Below, piece by piece: positions 29,301 to 35,063 of a stretch of DNA of 41,997 nt (positions are counted from its first letter, which is position 1; every line of letters starts with the position of its first letter). Below the pieces are notes generated by a model that was not told the origin of the DNA, made no database searches, and saw only the letters and a program-made list of their open reading frames with translations. This DNA is from Bacteroidia bacterium (GTDB taxonomy: Bacteria; Bacteroidota; Bacteroidia; M30B66). Location: contig JAIBAI010000022.1 of NCBI GenBank assembly GCA_019695235.1, positions 1 to 41,997 on the forward strand. The letters run 5' to 3'. Position numbers and translations under genes: made by a program.

Positions 29301-29592
29301 CCCTGCGGTGATTAACAACCAGAATACAACTTTCAGCCAGGTTCGCATATATCCTAATCCGGGTAATAGCCCTGCTCAGTTATGGTTTATAGGTAACGAA
29401 AATGCTGATGGAATCATTCAACTAATAGACTTGTCAGGCCGCCAGGTGCTGACGCGTAAATTTGCAATTCAGCAAGGTCTTCAAACCGTACTCTTAGACC
29501 TTTCTGGTCATCAGGCAGGTCAATATTTGATAACCGTGTCAGATTCAAAAGGCCGGAAGCGTTATCTGCCGTTTATTTACACAGGGCAGTAA
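17368..29592 (+). CDS. Giant T9SS-secreted surface protein with four repeat blocks (4074 aa)
   Basis: One uninterrupted frame covers 29% of the window. Signal peptide about 1-36 (cleavage near LFAQ/SHH). Residues ~38-205 resemble a DOMON/CBM9-like sugar-binding fold (YVTYDASYIYFG, TIYVDSDP, LPIQADYRIAI). From ~240 to ~3870 the protein is Gly/Ser/Thr/Asn-rich and low in charge, with short beta-type repeats (GNLTINSG, RxVxFNGxxxQ) suggesting stacked beta-helix or beta-solenoid. Four blocks can be drawn: each closes with an 'S-(K/R/Y)-(Y/F)-(L/I/V)-x-(T/S)-N-G-T-G-x-L' and 'FPVGxxxxYTP' cap (about 923, 1688, 2639, 3721), and blocks 2-4 open with a Trp-containing segment (about 1080, 1842, 2792). 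Residues ~3890-3985 match the LPVTLLEF/WTTASEINNNYFVVERS linker domain, and ~3990-4074 the T9SS type A sorting domain (IYPNPG ... GQYLITV). No enzyme motif is seen. An adhesin or matrix role is likely but inferred. Confidence 0.92.
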   Translation: MKNVYLFLTIGQRTVNLLSFIFLFVCLQSPIVLFAQSHHTVSFSGSTGDFNSVEKYGAGNDVDYYVTYDASYIYFGAFRTNSNTWGQYDHFTIYVDSDPTSSVSSGGNGTTTGINWDSNTPTLPIQADYRIAIRRNGSGESFYSTYSGSWSTGSANGQGWTQYTTSSSNGALEVRVPWSDLGSPDAIYFTMYCSYNGGFFAPAPGSFSGSTLSGYFGGIGTTSTDCLPLNISNTAITASISNTAPSSGATYGRVIVSSGAITNANNFSIAPGGSISVSGGTFTIGAQTVTMGGGTSGDGRGTTINTSGSGTLSTSSSTVFNFNGEGTVTGNNLSLNATVQIRKKFTPLASGALTFASGSALDVRSGGYVNTNAPTYASGSYLMYNSGNTYTTGTEWTPNAASGAGVPYNVTIGNNIASSVCSFGSSSQYRQANGTLLISNATAGAGLTLSSSSGGDIRLAGDFNKQGGTFSCNSRAVNFYGSANQSWVSDATETIHYLSNYNTGGTVSINSSLNIGNSFTNSASASLSQTSGTLTFNSGSSFSNSGTLTVNSGATAIANAALSMNTAGSSNVINGTLRANDVAITGTTSRLSFGATGTYEHNYTSSNGAFPSATWNASSTCIVMGMTSPATAWPTNSSGQTFGNFTWNTPSLSTSPVLLNDLDIAGSFTLTSTGSSSFRITAGATGNINCLNFVMAAGTLDFASGAGNGILNCTGTFNQTGGTLTETSSGSGTINLIKASGSQNLTASGTVSNTIVWNIGNGTSTNTVALQANMALGSTQNPAFYVKNNAALDFATYVLSGSAGLFTPETGSTLLSANTSASGAINSSGANGSVQTGKRSFTQTGVHYTFNAAAAQKTGTAIGKSGDIGNLTVNVASGLTLDTLCSLSGTLSLSNGILQLGNQHLTITNSASGAISGANSSRFIRTNGTGELRRAIASSGLPLTYLFPIGSSGDYTPASFTFTTNSTARTLYLRAVTPRNGNDGTATDFIDNRWWRTDLSLASGTYDYTSQFTFLAGDVVGTLANIRLSRYNTSWNMPAGSSASGTTLSSGSLDESNGPLVDGSDASQWVGRVTPVSTNYTWNGSSSSDWGTATNWTPNGIPGTIDNVTINVPGTNTLNITSNRTIQNFTINGTGTFQMAASTDLTITGTASYGGTASVSLNCSSTIYFTSASNVTIPPLNYGNLNASGGDRTFYSSGTIGICGTFTPGAGAYTVTGSTVDFNSAGAQTIPGCTYNNLSNSNNGNRTLSGTIHIAGTYSPTSGTVSPGTSTVNFSNSSAQTIPASMYYNITNTGNGNRTLASSGTISLANTFTPGTGTYTVTGSTVEYTAASGTISLPQFTYNNLTFNSSGSGTFAPASGVNLIVNNNFNIGSAATSSTFNLASNSGSSNTLTVSGDITLQNGGILQLITNSGASGATLNVSGNLTVSGNGRIDFETVSSTSGDAVIQLDGNFNSSGSATASAGDNGIVDFGTGTNTGNYFYIKGNFSHSGTGNFGTQGGTQAGGFSFNKAGTQTFSYTGATVSSKLAYTVNSGATLQMLSNLELGTGSAPDTRFSVNGVLEMGNKTIIAGNTSDPDFFLNSGARLKISEATGMTANFSGFGASRMTFDNNSTVEYNGTNPNTGFPAVLSSIGGIEWLGSGNITLNQSVSVLGAFAFTNNGHFLLGNNTLTLAIPSSLSGAPFSASKMFVTNGTGYLKQNFTTPSNVTATWHIGEITGTAEYSPVTLTFTAGPVNGGISFRVIDAVHPGMGASANYASRYWNTGSTFGTYSWTGTFTYSASDIVGAQSNFKCDLWDPVLSGWNEYANSSASSNVLTVSSPGNPGNGTLNNWDVCPRLDVPEYYRSVASGPNSWNSASSWEVSSDPLFVSPAPVAASYVPNAANSSGITIRNGHTINLASDITGDDILIESGATLTLGAVLTLNNGIAATDLTITGTLNSQTGGGLIRSVNSNINVSGTLKVSGSSASVSGTGTTTFTGTATYEHGINGGTVPSATWNSGSLCLINGMTSSPPGGLGQPFHHFTWNCSGQTAHAGLAATLAFSGSGTIYGDFEVVNTNGYELRLTASSSYIGVIWGDINVRSNGILVLTNASSAFTPNNNCSLTGNSDLTVEGKFTVAGTNANAGQAPSVSIVGDIYLPMGIANPLLVSAGASAASLSGKSLYHTGNGEAVIANSSGNASLSLSDAFSLTGSGTFKLTNSSGNGTLMVAKNFTHSAGTLSRASTGTANVEFNGTTAQTYTSGGTVSGDVNFLVKTNAILDMNTSFISGSGTFTTQNSSTLRLGSADGIVALSVTNGNIRNSGSRTFASAATYTYNGLVNQQTGSGLPASISGSLVINNTGNTVSLTNDGTSVGTLNLQAGTFSIGTGQTLNILNAGTVSISSGAFPSGSTAGTLNFNGNGSFSGTSSPYNVYASGGVNFGVATTIQTGGTFRINAGGYVDAANPPTYASGASLQYNTGGTYGRYDEWKSTSGAGYPYHVQLSNNTTLNLGNGGTGTARQIAGNLLIDDGSTLSMNISGAEMTAALTVNGDVTIGNSGTASLVLSSAIGGDLFVKGNFSRNASSLLSANSRRVSFNGSTAQQITGATTFDYFTLNNSAGLTLNNAIQINNELDLSNGKMTIGNNQVSLNGSATIVNASSSSYLITNGTGSLSRQVNNGGGAVQFPVGTSSDFANVGLTQGGTSDNLSVRVKSAPAFDYAVNDNSQMLNLQWVLNENVAGGNALSTNFQWPVSVEAGSFNRSNPVFQADYTGSAYQARPSTVSGSNPYNSASSTNFSGNLSNRIFVLGNINGIFPCLATNAGGGDWQTVGTWVNGVVPPAGASVCINSAVTVTSTDPQTLENLTINSGGSLNISSGRVVTISSSGTLNNNSGAAQNLGNGTVFFAGAGSISGGQAFTMNHLHIDGATTITTTPTINGNLKLGASGSISTGSINYGSSSTLVYDGGTRNTGNEWTGNAASAGVGVPGGLTIQNTTALSLPTSNRGIAGNLNINSGSLNLNTSSGDLYLTGNFNRVSTATFNPNNRAVFFNGATTQTIEVSGGTSELFNYLFVQKTSGNLQLNDDVEVSASSGNVLSVNNTASIDLNGKTLTLSGTGGNLATSGGLVQIIGSAGSTLLVSNGTKTVTQSAGGSLSTGTNVTVRLQNGFDFGNNLSTINGTLLINAGGFVSGNAANYASGSVIKYATGNSYGRGLEWSATSGAGYPYHVEIEQNGTNTTLDLSNGGSALRKTAGNLTIHNGAGLTMNAMTNALEVAGNVLIGDGASGSLTLSSSIGGDLLVGGNLTRNSGATFTQNSRSVTMNGALNQTITGVSPFDYLCINNSGTAPNNVVSIATNTGINNRLTLSNGTFDIGAYTLTMANASQIRRQSATASMTAAPTLGGADMYDLRYDASMTNGVEFLSAGNRVRNLEIASGTLSLSGNKTVNLDLKLAGDLDLGGNTLVLYGNNSSPAVAGNLEITSGARSITGSAGSILDIRGTFANNPTWFTKTVTNPGSGTLTCAPNVTVRIGDGRMDFGTGSPVTINGVLQVMLGGSVYPNPCYYGTASTLRFANTVDYVVPSSDLTWAAGAISSGNPGIPWNVEVSDVGTDLQLNDTRALRGNLTINNGSFTLSSGYTGSFNIGGNWSRSGASSNFVHNNKKVVFDKQVAGNQSISVGSGVTTETYYKLEVSCLSGNELALGSSTNVTVNDTLHFDTGKLNIGASGNVLTIGTTSSDGAISGAGSSKYVISSGGFLKRFSGSNAAYAFPVGDASNYTPSTITLSSGGQSGAFINVLVAAGKNSKLGSTTVYLNRYWTVEPSGLGASPVYAIDYTYASGELLGGGSAYYPIKYKETGAPAEQGWCTSTGAPANPLSPPFSRCTTGTSYSHGGTTFTWNGLTTFSDFTAAGDYGPLPVTLLEFGATLTSTDAVRCSWTTASEINNNYFVVERSFDAIHFEKIGQVKGSGNSTQVREYSFTDANPYSGVSYYRLVQVDYNGQSETFDPAVINNQNTTFSQVRIYPNPGNSPAQLWFIGNENADGIIQLIDLSGRQVLTRKFAIQQGLQTVLLDLSGHQAGQYLITVSDSKGRKRYLPFIYTGQ
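20899..21378 (+). repeat. Three tandem 52-55-residue repeats inside the giant protein
   Basis: Within block 2 (residues about 1178-1337) three adjacent units of 159, 156 and 165 nt share the pattern P-x3-Y-x-N-(L/I), then GNRTL-type turn, GTI, a short x-TFTPG segment, T-V-x-G-S-T-V-(D/N/E)-(F/Y), and AQTI. Units begin at 20899, 21058 and 21214; a fourth, degenerate copy begins at 21379 (LPQFTYNNLTF). The repeats are diverged at DNA level, so they are old. Confidence 0.75.
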
Positions 29593-29670
29593 GCAGCTGA
29601 TTGATGCGATTTTTGGGGTGTGCGTGTAAATTCTACCCTTTTCAGCTCTGAGATGATGCTTTAAAATGTG

Positions 29671-29678
29671 TAGTTTTG
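29671..29678 (+). promoter_or_regulatory. -7 box for the thiolase operon
   Basis: TAGTTTTG matches TAnnTTTG and lies 26 bp before ATG 29705, after the giant gene. No good -33 element is seen. I see no clear terminator between 29593 and 29670. Confidence 0.5.
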
Positions 29679-29704
29679 CACCCTCAAACTATCCATTTCA
29701 AAAC

Positions 29705-30883
29705 ATGAACGAAGTAGTCATTGTCTCAGCGAAAAGAACTCCTATCGGATGCTTTAACGGTTCACTTGCATCAGTTTCAGCAACCCAACTTGGTGCTATT
29801 GCCATTAAAGGTGCCATTGAAAGTGCAGGTATCGCACCTGAGCTTGTACAGGAGGTATTTATGGGCAATGTGATTTCAGCCAATCTGGGGCAGGCACCTG
29901 CCACCCAGGCGGCAGTATTTGCCGGTTTGCCAACAAACATACCATCTACCACTGTCAATAAAGTATGTGCATCAGCTATGAAAGCTGTGATGCTTGGTGC
30001 TCAATCAATCATGAGCGGCCAGAACGAAATTGTGGTTGCCGGAGGTATGGAAAGCATGTCGAACATACCGTATTACCTTGATAAAGCGCGCAATGGCTAT
30101 CGTTTAGGTCATGGGCAGATTATTGACGGTTTGGTAAAAGACGGGCTATGGGATGTTTACAAAAACTACCACATGGGCAGCGCAGCTGAACTTTGCGCAC
30201 GTGAATACAAAATCAGTCGTGAAGAACAAGATGCTTATGCTATTGAATCATACACAAGAGCTGCAAAAGCTGTAAGTGGTGGTCGTTTTGTAAATGAAAT
30301 TATTTCGGTGAACATACCGCAACGCAAAGGAGAGCCTTTGGTTATTTCAGAAGACGAAGAATATAAAAATGTAAAATTCGACAAGATTCCATCGCTTAAC
30401 CCTACATTTGAAAAAGACGGAACAGTTACAGCAGCAAATGCTTCAACCCTCAATGATGGAGCAAGTGCTCTGGTGTTGATGAGTGCAAAAAAAGCACAGG
30501 AACTGGGTCTGAAGCCTCTGGCAAAGATTCGTGGTTTTGCAGATGCCCAACAGGCCCCTGAATGGTTTACCACCAGTCCGGCACTTGCAATTCCAAAAGC
30601 GATTGCGATGGCAGGATTAAACAAGCAAGATATTTCGCATTACGAAATCAACGAAGCATTTTCGGTAGTGGCCATCGCCAACAACAAGATTCTTGAGCTC
30701 AATCCAGCCAATGTAAATGTAAACGGCGGTGCTGTTGCTCTTGGGCATCCACTTGGAAATTCAGGTGCAAGGATAATCGTTACATTGTTAAACGTGTTAG
30801 AACAAAACAACGGCAAATACGGTGCCGCTTCGCTGTGCAATGGTGGTGGCGGGGCTTCAGCTATTGTTGTTGAGAAACTCTAA
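29705..30883 (+). CDS. Acetyl-CoA C-acetyltransferase (thiolase)
   Basis: 392 residues, cytoplasmic. It condenses two acetyl-CoA to acetoacetyl-CoA or runs the reverse. The active-site nucleophile is C88 in [11 protein letters not shown], the catalytic His H348 in [10 protein letters not shown], the acid/base Cys C378 in CNGGGGAS, and the NEAF motif is present in [10 protein letters not shown]. Length and motifs fit the biosynthetic or acetoacetyl-CoA (AtoB/PhaA-like) thiolases rather than FadA, but sequence alone does not fix the pathway. ATG 29705 was chosen because [15 protein letters not shown] is the normal start; an ATG 13 codons upstream sits on the -7 box. NlpC/P60 follows after 5 nt. 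Confidence 0.93.
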   Translation: MNEVVIVSAKRTPIGCFNGSLASVSATQLGAIAIKGAIESAGIAPELVQEVFMGNVISANLGQAPATQAAVFAGLPTNIPSTTVNKVCASAMKAVMLGAQSIMSGQNEIVVAGGMESMSNIPYYLDKARNGYRLGHGQIIDGLVKDGLWDVYKNYHMGSAAELCAREYKISREEQDAYAIESYTRAAKAVSGGRFVNEIISVNIPQRKGEPLVISEDEEYKNVKFDKIPSLNPTFEKDGTVTAANASTLNDGASALVLMSAKKAQELGLKPLAKIRGFADAQQAPEWFTTSPALAIPKAIAMAGLNKQDISHYEINEAFSVVAIANNKILELNPANVNVNGGAVALGHPLGNSGARIIVTLLNVLEQNNGKYGAASLCNGGGGASAIVVEKL

Positions 30884-30888
30884 TTATT

Positions 30889-31674
30889 TTGGTTTTGGAA
30901 CATGGCATTTGTAATCTGAGTGTTGTTCCCGGAAGGTTAGAGCCTTCCGACAGCAGCGAAATGATTACCCAATTATTGTTCGGCGAACATTTCACCATCC
31001 TCCGGCAAGAAGAACAATGGGTATATATTCGCTGTGCCTACGATAATTACGAGTGTTGGATAGATCAAAAACAATTTCAGGAAATCTCACCTGAAACATT
31101 TCAGGAGCTTGAAGTGCGTGAGACCACAACCTGTATGGAATTGTTTTACGTACTCGAAGACCAGGAACGCAGTCAATACATACCCATAACCCTGGGTTGC
31201 TCTCTCCCCTACTTTGATGGCACCTCCTGCAATCTGGAGGGCTTTGAATACATGTTCGACGGGCAAACCAACTCAGTAAAACATGGTAAGCTCCAGCACT
31301 TTATCACAGAAACAGCTGGTATGTATCTGAATGCCCCCTACCTCTGGGGCGGCCGTTCGCCCCTTGGTATTGATTGTTCTGGTTTTACCCAAACTGTATT
31401 TAAAGCTGGAGGTATCAAATTGCCCCGTGATGCCTATCAACAGGCTGAGATGGGGCAAACCCTTGGTTTTGTTGAAGAAGCACGGGCAGGAGACCTTGCG
31501 TTTTTCGATAACCCCACAGGTAAAATCATCCATGTGGGTATCATATTAAACGACAATCATATCATCCATGCTTCCGGCAAGGTGCGAATTGACAAGCTCG
31601 ACCATCAGGGCATCTTTAACCGTGATACCGGAAAGTACAGCCATAATTTACGTGTAATCAAACGACTGGTTTAA
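30889..31674 (+). CDS. SH3-like plus NlpC/P60 peptidase (TTG start)
   Basis: 261 residues. Residues ~1-75 are an SH3-like domain (GICNLSVVP then SEMITQLLFGE and VYIRCAYDNYECWID). The C-terminal NlpC/P60 domain (about 140-255) holds the catalytic Cys C163 in GIDCSGFTQ, His H215 in KIIHVGI and a third polar residue H227 in IIHASG, with the APYLWGGRSPLG lead-in. NlpC/P60 enzymes of this type cut peptidoglycan stem peptides. There is no signal peptide, so export or a cytosolic muropeptide role is unclear. No in-frame ATG lies at the start: initiation must be TTG 30889 or TTG 30895, the latter fitting the usual family start (x-Y/H-GICNLS) slightly better. A distinct promoter is not visible; it lies 5 nt after the thiolase. 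Confidence 0.9.
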   Translation: MVLEHGICNLSVVPGRLEPSDSSEMITQLLFGEHFTILRQEEQWVYIRCAYDNYECWIDQKQFQEISPETFQELEVRETTTCMELFYVLEDQERSQYIPITLGCSLPYFDGTSCNLEGFEYMFDGQTNSVKHGKLQHFITETAGMYLNAPYLWGGRSPLGIDCSGFTQTVFKAGGIKLPRDAYQQAEMGQTLGFVEEARAGDLAFFDNPTGKIIHVGIILNDNHIIHASGKVRIDKLDHQGIFNRDTGKYSHNLRVIKRLV

Positions 31675-31686
31675 TCATTCCGCCTT

Positions 31687-33039
31687 ATGCCCTCCGGCTA
31701 TCTAATTCGTAATGCCCGTATAATCAACGAAGATGTACAAAGTGCATCCAATGTATTAGTTGTTGGTGATACTATTTCTTGGATAGGTACAGGGAACCCA
31801 CCTGAAACAATTGACCTAAAAGGCATAGAAACAATAGATGCAGATGGATGCTGGTTAATTCCGGGAGCAATTGATGACCAGGTGCATTTCAGGGAGCCGG
31901 GTCTTACCCACAAAGGCAGGTTATATTCAGAGTCGAGGGCTGCGGTCGCCGGAGGTATTACCAGCTTTATGGAAATGCCCAATACCAAGCCAGGAGCTGT
32001 TACCCATGCCTTGTTAGAAGAAAAATATGCGCTGGCTGCCGAGCACTCTATTGCCAATTACAGCTTTTACCTTGGGGCTACCAATAACAACCTGCATGAA
32101 GTGATGCGTACCGACCCGTCAAAGGTATGCGGTATCAAGGTTTTCATGGGTTCAAGTACCGGTGATTTGCTTGTAGATGACCGGACTGCCCTCAATGAAT
32201 TATTCAGAGAATGCAAAATGCTCATTGCGTTGCATTGTGAAGATGATCAGCTCATTGCGCAAAATGTATTGGAGGCAAAAAGGCAATTTGGCGCACAAAT
32301 TCCCATCAACTGGCATCCCAGGATTAGAAGTGCTGAGGCTTGTTTAAATTCTTCTTCTTATGCGGTTGCGCTTGCTCACAAGCATAACACCCGGATTCAC
32401 ATTCTGCATATATCAACTGCTGAAGAACTCAAACTATTTACCAACCAGATTCCGCTCAATCAAAAACGTATAACTGCTGAGGCTTGTGTTCATCATCTGT
32501 GGTTTTCTGATGCAGATTACGCAAGCAAGGGCAGTTTGATAAAATGGAATCCTGCGATAAAAACCGCAGCCGACAGGGAAGCTATTCGGCAGGCAGTTGT
32601 TGACGGGCGTATTGATGTATTGGCCACCGACCATGCGCCACATACCCTGGAAGAAAAGGCAAATACTTATTTCGATTGCCCATCCGGGGCACCACTTGTA
32701 CAGGAAGCCCTGCCTGCTCTATTTGAATTGGCCAGAAAAGGAGTAATGAGTCCTGAATTAATTGTACGCCGCTACTGTCATGCTCCGGCTGAGCTTTTTG
32801 GCATTGAACGACGTGGTTTTATCAGGGAGGGCTACTTTGCTGATTTGGTGCTTCTTCGGCCTGACAAAGCATATACGGTAAAACGTGAGCAGCTTTTGTA
32901 CAAGTGCGGCTGGTCGCCTTTAGAAGGTGAAACGTTTCATACCCGTGTAGAGAAAACCTTTGTAAATGGCAACCTGGTGTATAATCAGGGGAAAATAAAT
33001 GAGCAAACACGAGGCAGCCGCCTAAGTTTTAAACGATGA
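31687..33039 (+). CDS. pyrC: Dihydroorotase, multifunctional-complex type
   Basis: 450 residues, an amidohydrolase barrel. It closes carbamoyl aspartate to dihydroorotate in pyrimidine synthesis. Metal ligands visible: H67 (DDQVHFREPGL), carboxylated lysine K151 (GIKVFMGSS), H183 (ALHCED), H241 (HILHIST) and D315 (LATDHAPHT). The usual first ligand pair HxH reads QVH here, so the first His is Gln. FMEMPNTKPG and the substrate residues are intact. It could be an inactive relative, but the rest of the site is intact and Bacteroidota homologues, as I recall, share the Gln. It is 12 nt downstream of the NlpC gene and overlaps the DUF4296 gene by 4 nt. Confidence 0.9.
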   Translation: MPSGYLIRNARIINEDVQSASNVLVVGDTISWIGTGNPPETIDLKGIETIDADGCWLIPGAIDDQVHFREPGLTHKGRLYSESRAAVAGGITSFMEMPNTKPGAVTHALLEEKYALAAEHSIANYSFYLGATNNNLHEVMRTDPSKVCGIKVFMGSSTGDLLVDDRTALNELFRECKMLIALHCEDDQLIAQNVLEAKRQFGAQIPINWHPRIRSAEACLNSSSYAVALAHKHNTRIHILHISTAEELKLFTNQIPLNQKRITAEACVHHLWFSDADYASKGSLIKWNPAIKTAADREAIRQAVVDGRIDVLATDHAPHTLEEKANTYFDCPSGAPLVQEALPALFELARKGVMSPELIVRRYCHAPAELFGIERRGFIREGYFADLVLLRPDKAYTVKREQLLYKCGWSPLEGETFHTRVEKTFVNGNLVYNQGKINEQTRGSRLSFKR

Positions 33040-33374
33040 GGACAGTCAGGCTGCTATTGGTTCTTTTTATTACAGCATGCCGGCCAGCACAACCGGAGGT
33101 ACCTGAAGATGTATTGCCAGATACTGTCATGCGTGATTTACTAATTGAGTTTAGCCTTGCCGAAGCAGCAGCAAATATCAATCAGGCAGAGCAACGCTAC
33201 GAAACTTTTAAGCCGGAGTTATTTTACGAATCGGCTTTAAAGAATCGTTCTATTGACCGGGAATCGCTTATCCGTAGCCTTGAATTTTACCAGGAGCATC
33301 CTAAGATGCTTGAGAAAATCTACGACCAGGCAATCTCAGAACTTTCGCAGCGTCAGATAAAAGCAAAGCCGTAA
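33036..33374 (+). CDS. DUF4296 lipoprotein
   Basis: 112 residues. A short lipoprotein signal ends in a lipobox FITAC with the lipidated Cys at C15. The rest is the DUF4296 helical domain: VMRDLLIEFSLAEAAA, then SIDRESLIRSLEFYQEHPKMLEKIYDQAISEL. The family is restricted to Bacteroidota and of unknown function; I recall it often next to dihydroorotase. It starts inside the pyrC stop (ATGA) and ends 6 bp from the convergent DUF3078 gene. Confidence 0.87.
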   Translation: MRTVRLLLVLFITACRPAQPEVPEDVLPDTVMRDLLIEFSLAEAAANINQAEQRYETFKPELFYESALKNRSIDRESLIRSLEFYQEHPKMLEKIYDQAISELSQRQIKAKP

Positions 33375-33380
33375 ATTGTA

Positions 33381-34340
33381 TTAAAACTTAAAGGAGACTC
33401 CTACACCGAGTACTTCTTTAAACTGTGTACGCGGTCCGGTACCAGCAACTTCCTGGCCGTTAACCATACGTTTTACCGGAATTTTTACATCATGGTCGTA
33501 CACCAGGTTCATAAACAGGCTGGTAGTAAGCCACTTATTGGCTTTGATTAAGATAAGGCTTTCCCAGTTCACATCAATATTCGCACGTTGCTCTTTAACC
33601 GGGTCGGAGTAGTTATTGAACAGTTGCAGGTTCGACACCACCTGGATGTTTTTAGCGATGTCTTTTTGCAATCTGGCTCTTAGATAAGCCCCGAACTCAA
33701 GGCGCATTTTCTTGCCCGGCTCAATGATTGCTCCATTAGCATCACGTACAGCAGCGGTTACACCAAACTGGCCGTCATTTGCAAGCATTTGGTTGTTCAC
33801 AAAAGTTGCCCTTCCGGTAGCTGGAGAAAGGAACACAGAAAGCCAGTCGCTGGGTTTGTAATCCAAACCAAGTGCCAGTGATAAGTAAGCAGGTGCAAGG
33901 AAATCAGAAATAACTACCGAATCATTCGGGTAATTATATCCGGGTGCGAACTGTGTTCTAAAATTCATCATTCCGGCATAAAAAAGGTTTCCTTTTGCCC
34001 TTTTACCAAATTTAGAGTTGAGTTCTATCTTGTCCTCATTCTTTCGAAGAGGCTGCGTATTGGTAGTAATCAGGCCGTATCCGGCATCCAATACCGATTC
34101 GAAATAAGTTGATTTGTTGCGGTATTTTAAGAAGAGATTTGCAATTGCAGTAGAAGACAGGGCAGACTCACCACCGGCAGCCCAATTGGTAAGTGAAACC
34201 TGGTTAAGGTTGATGGTAAAAAATCCACCCTTTTTCCAGCCACGAACGGCGGTATCTTCTTTGATTTCAATTTGTGAAAATGCAGGGCAAGAGAATAGCA
34301 GGCCGCATAAAATCGCAGCCGTTTTAACGGTTTTATTCAT
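33381..34340 (-). CDS. DUF3078 outer-membrane beta-barrel protein
   Basis: 319 residues. Signal peptide about 1-22 (AILCGLLFSCPAFSQ). The body alternates polar and aromatic residues as in outer-membrane strands: GGFFTINLNQVSLTNWAAGG near the start, then repeated strands, and a C-terminal strand ending VLGVGVSFKF with the terminal Phe that barrel proteins use for insertion. The SLTNWAAGGES motif marks DUF3078, a Bacteroidota family of unknown function. It follows mscL on the same strand after 7 nt, so the two are cotranscribed. Confidence 0.88.
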   Translation of the reverse strand: MNKTVKTAAILCGLLFSCPAFSQIEIKEDTAVRGWKKGGFFTINLNQVSLTNWAAGGESALSSTAIANLFLKYRNKSTYFESVLDAGYGLITTNTQPLRKNEDKIELNSKFGKRAKGNLFYAGMMNFRTQFAPGYNYPNDSVVISDFLAPAYLSLALGLDYKPSDWLSVFLSPATGRATFVNNQMLANDGQFGVTAAVRDANGAIIEPGKKMRLEFGAYLRARLQKDIAKNIQVVSNLQLFNNYSDPVKEQRANIDVNWESLILIKANKWLTTSLFMNLVYDHDVKIPVKRMVNGQEVAGTGPRTQFKEVLGVGVSFKF

Positions 34341-34347
34341 AAAAGGT

Positions 34348-34731
34348 TTATTTACGTTCTTTGAGCAAATCGCGGATTTCGGTAAGCAGTACTTCTTCCT
34401 TTGGTGGTGCCGGTGGTGCTGCTGCTACTTCTTTTTTCTTGGTTGAGTTGATGGCCTTAATGATGATAAACAGCGCAAAAGCAATAATCAAGAAAGAAAT
34501 TACCTGCGAGAGGAAATTGCCATACTTAATTGCCGTTCCGGGTATTACCAACTGACTTAAATCGCTAAGTTTAGCTGCGTTGAGTGCCGGGGTTAATATG
34601 GCCGGTGTAATGATATCATCTACTAACGAGGAGACAATTTTCCCAAATGCACCTCCGATGACCACAGCAACAGCAAGGTCTATTACATTGCCACGCATGG
34701 CAAATGCTTTAAATTCTGAAAGTAGTCCCAT
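34348..34731 (-). CDS. mscL: Large-conductance mechanosensitive channel
   Basis: 127 residues, the normal size. MscL opens under membrane tension to release solutes during hypo-osmotic shock. TM1 is [28 protein letters not shown] with the glycine-rich pore face; TM2 is [19 protein letters not shown]; the start [20 protein letters not shown] is diagnostic. The C-terminal bundle ([16 protein letters not shown]) follows an Ala-Pro linker. A TATATTTG -7 box lies 20 nt upstream. Confidence 0.97.
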   Translation of the reverse strand: MGLLSEFKAFAMRGNVIDLAVAVVIGGAFGKIVSSLVDDIITPAILTPALNAAKLSDLSQLVIPGTAIKYGNFLSQVISFLIIAFALFIIIKAINSTKKKEVAAAPPAPPKEEVLLTEIRDLLKERK

Positions 34732-34750
34732 AGTCTTTTTTTAAGGTGAA

Positions 34751-34758
34751 CAAATATA
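34751..34758 (-). promoter_or_regulatory. -7 box for mscL and DUF3078
   Basis: TATATTTG on the minus strand, about 20 bp before the mscL ATG. The only TTG upstream is 16 nt away, which is short, so the -33 half is not supported. Confidence 0.5.
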
Positions 34759-34778
34759 CTAAATCAATATGATTCAAC

Positions 34779-35063
34779 TCACACCACTTCGTAGGAGGCT
34801 GCTTGTGGCTTTTGGCTAAAGAGCACTTTGGTTTTAGCCCAGGTGGTTTTGAATAGTTCAGAATTCCGGTAATTATCAAGAGCCTCTTCTGAAACCCAGT
34901 TACTTAGCGTTGTATAGTGGCAAGGGTCGTTTTTATCCGAAAGCAAATCCAGTTGAATACAGCCCGGAGAGGCTGCAATTTTATCTTTTGATGTAGCGAA
35001 TATCTCCAGGAATGTTTCAACGTTTTCCCTTTGGAAGTGCATACTAACGATTCTAATCAGCAT
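34779..35063 (-). CDS. ABM-domain (antibiotic biosynthesis monooxygenase-like) protein
   Basis: 94 residues, one ferredoxin-like alpha/beta ABM domain: VSMHFQRENVETFLEIFATS, SPGCIQLDLLSDKNDPCHYTTLSNW, then EEALDNYRNSELFKTTWAKTK. Family members include quinol monooxygenases and cofactor-free oxygenases, but small ABM proteins often have no known substrate, so only the fold is called. Its ATG overlaps the SAM hydroxide adenosyltransferase stop by 11 nt, and 47 nt separate it from mscL. Confidence 0.87.
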   Translation of the reverse strand: MLIRIVSMHFQRENVETFLEIFATSKDKIAASPGCIQLDLLSDKNDPCHYTTLSNWVSEEALDNYRNSELFKTTWAKTKVLFSQKPQAASYEVV

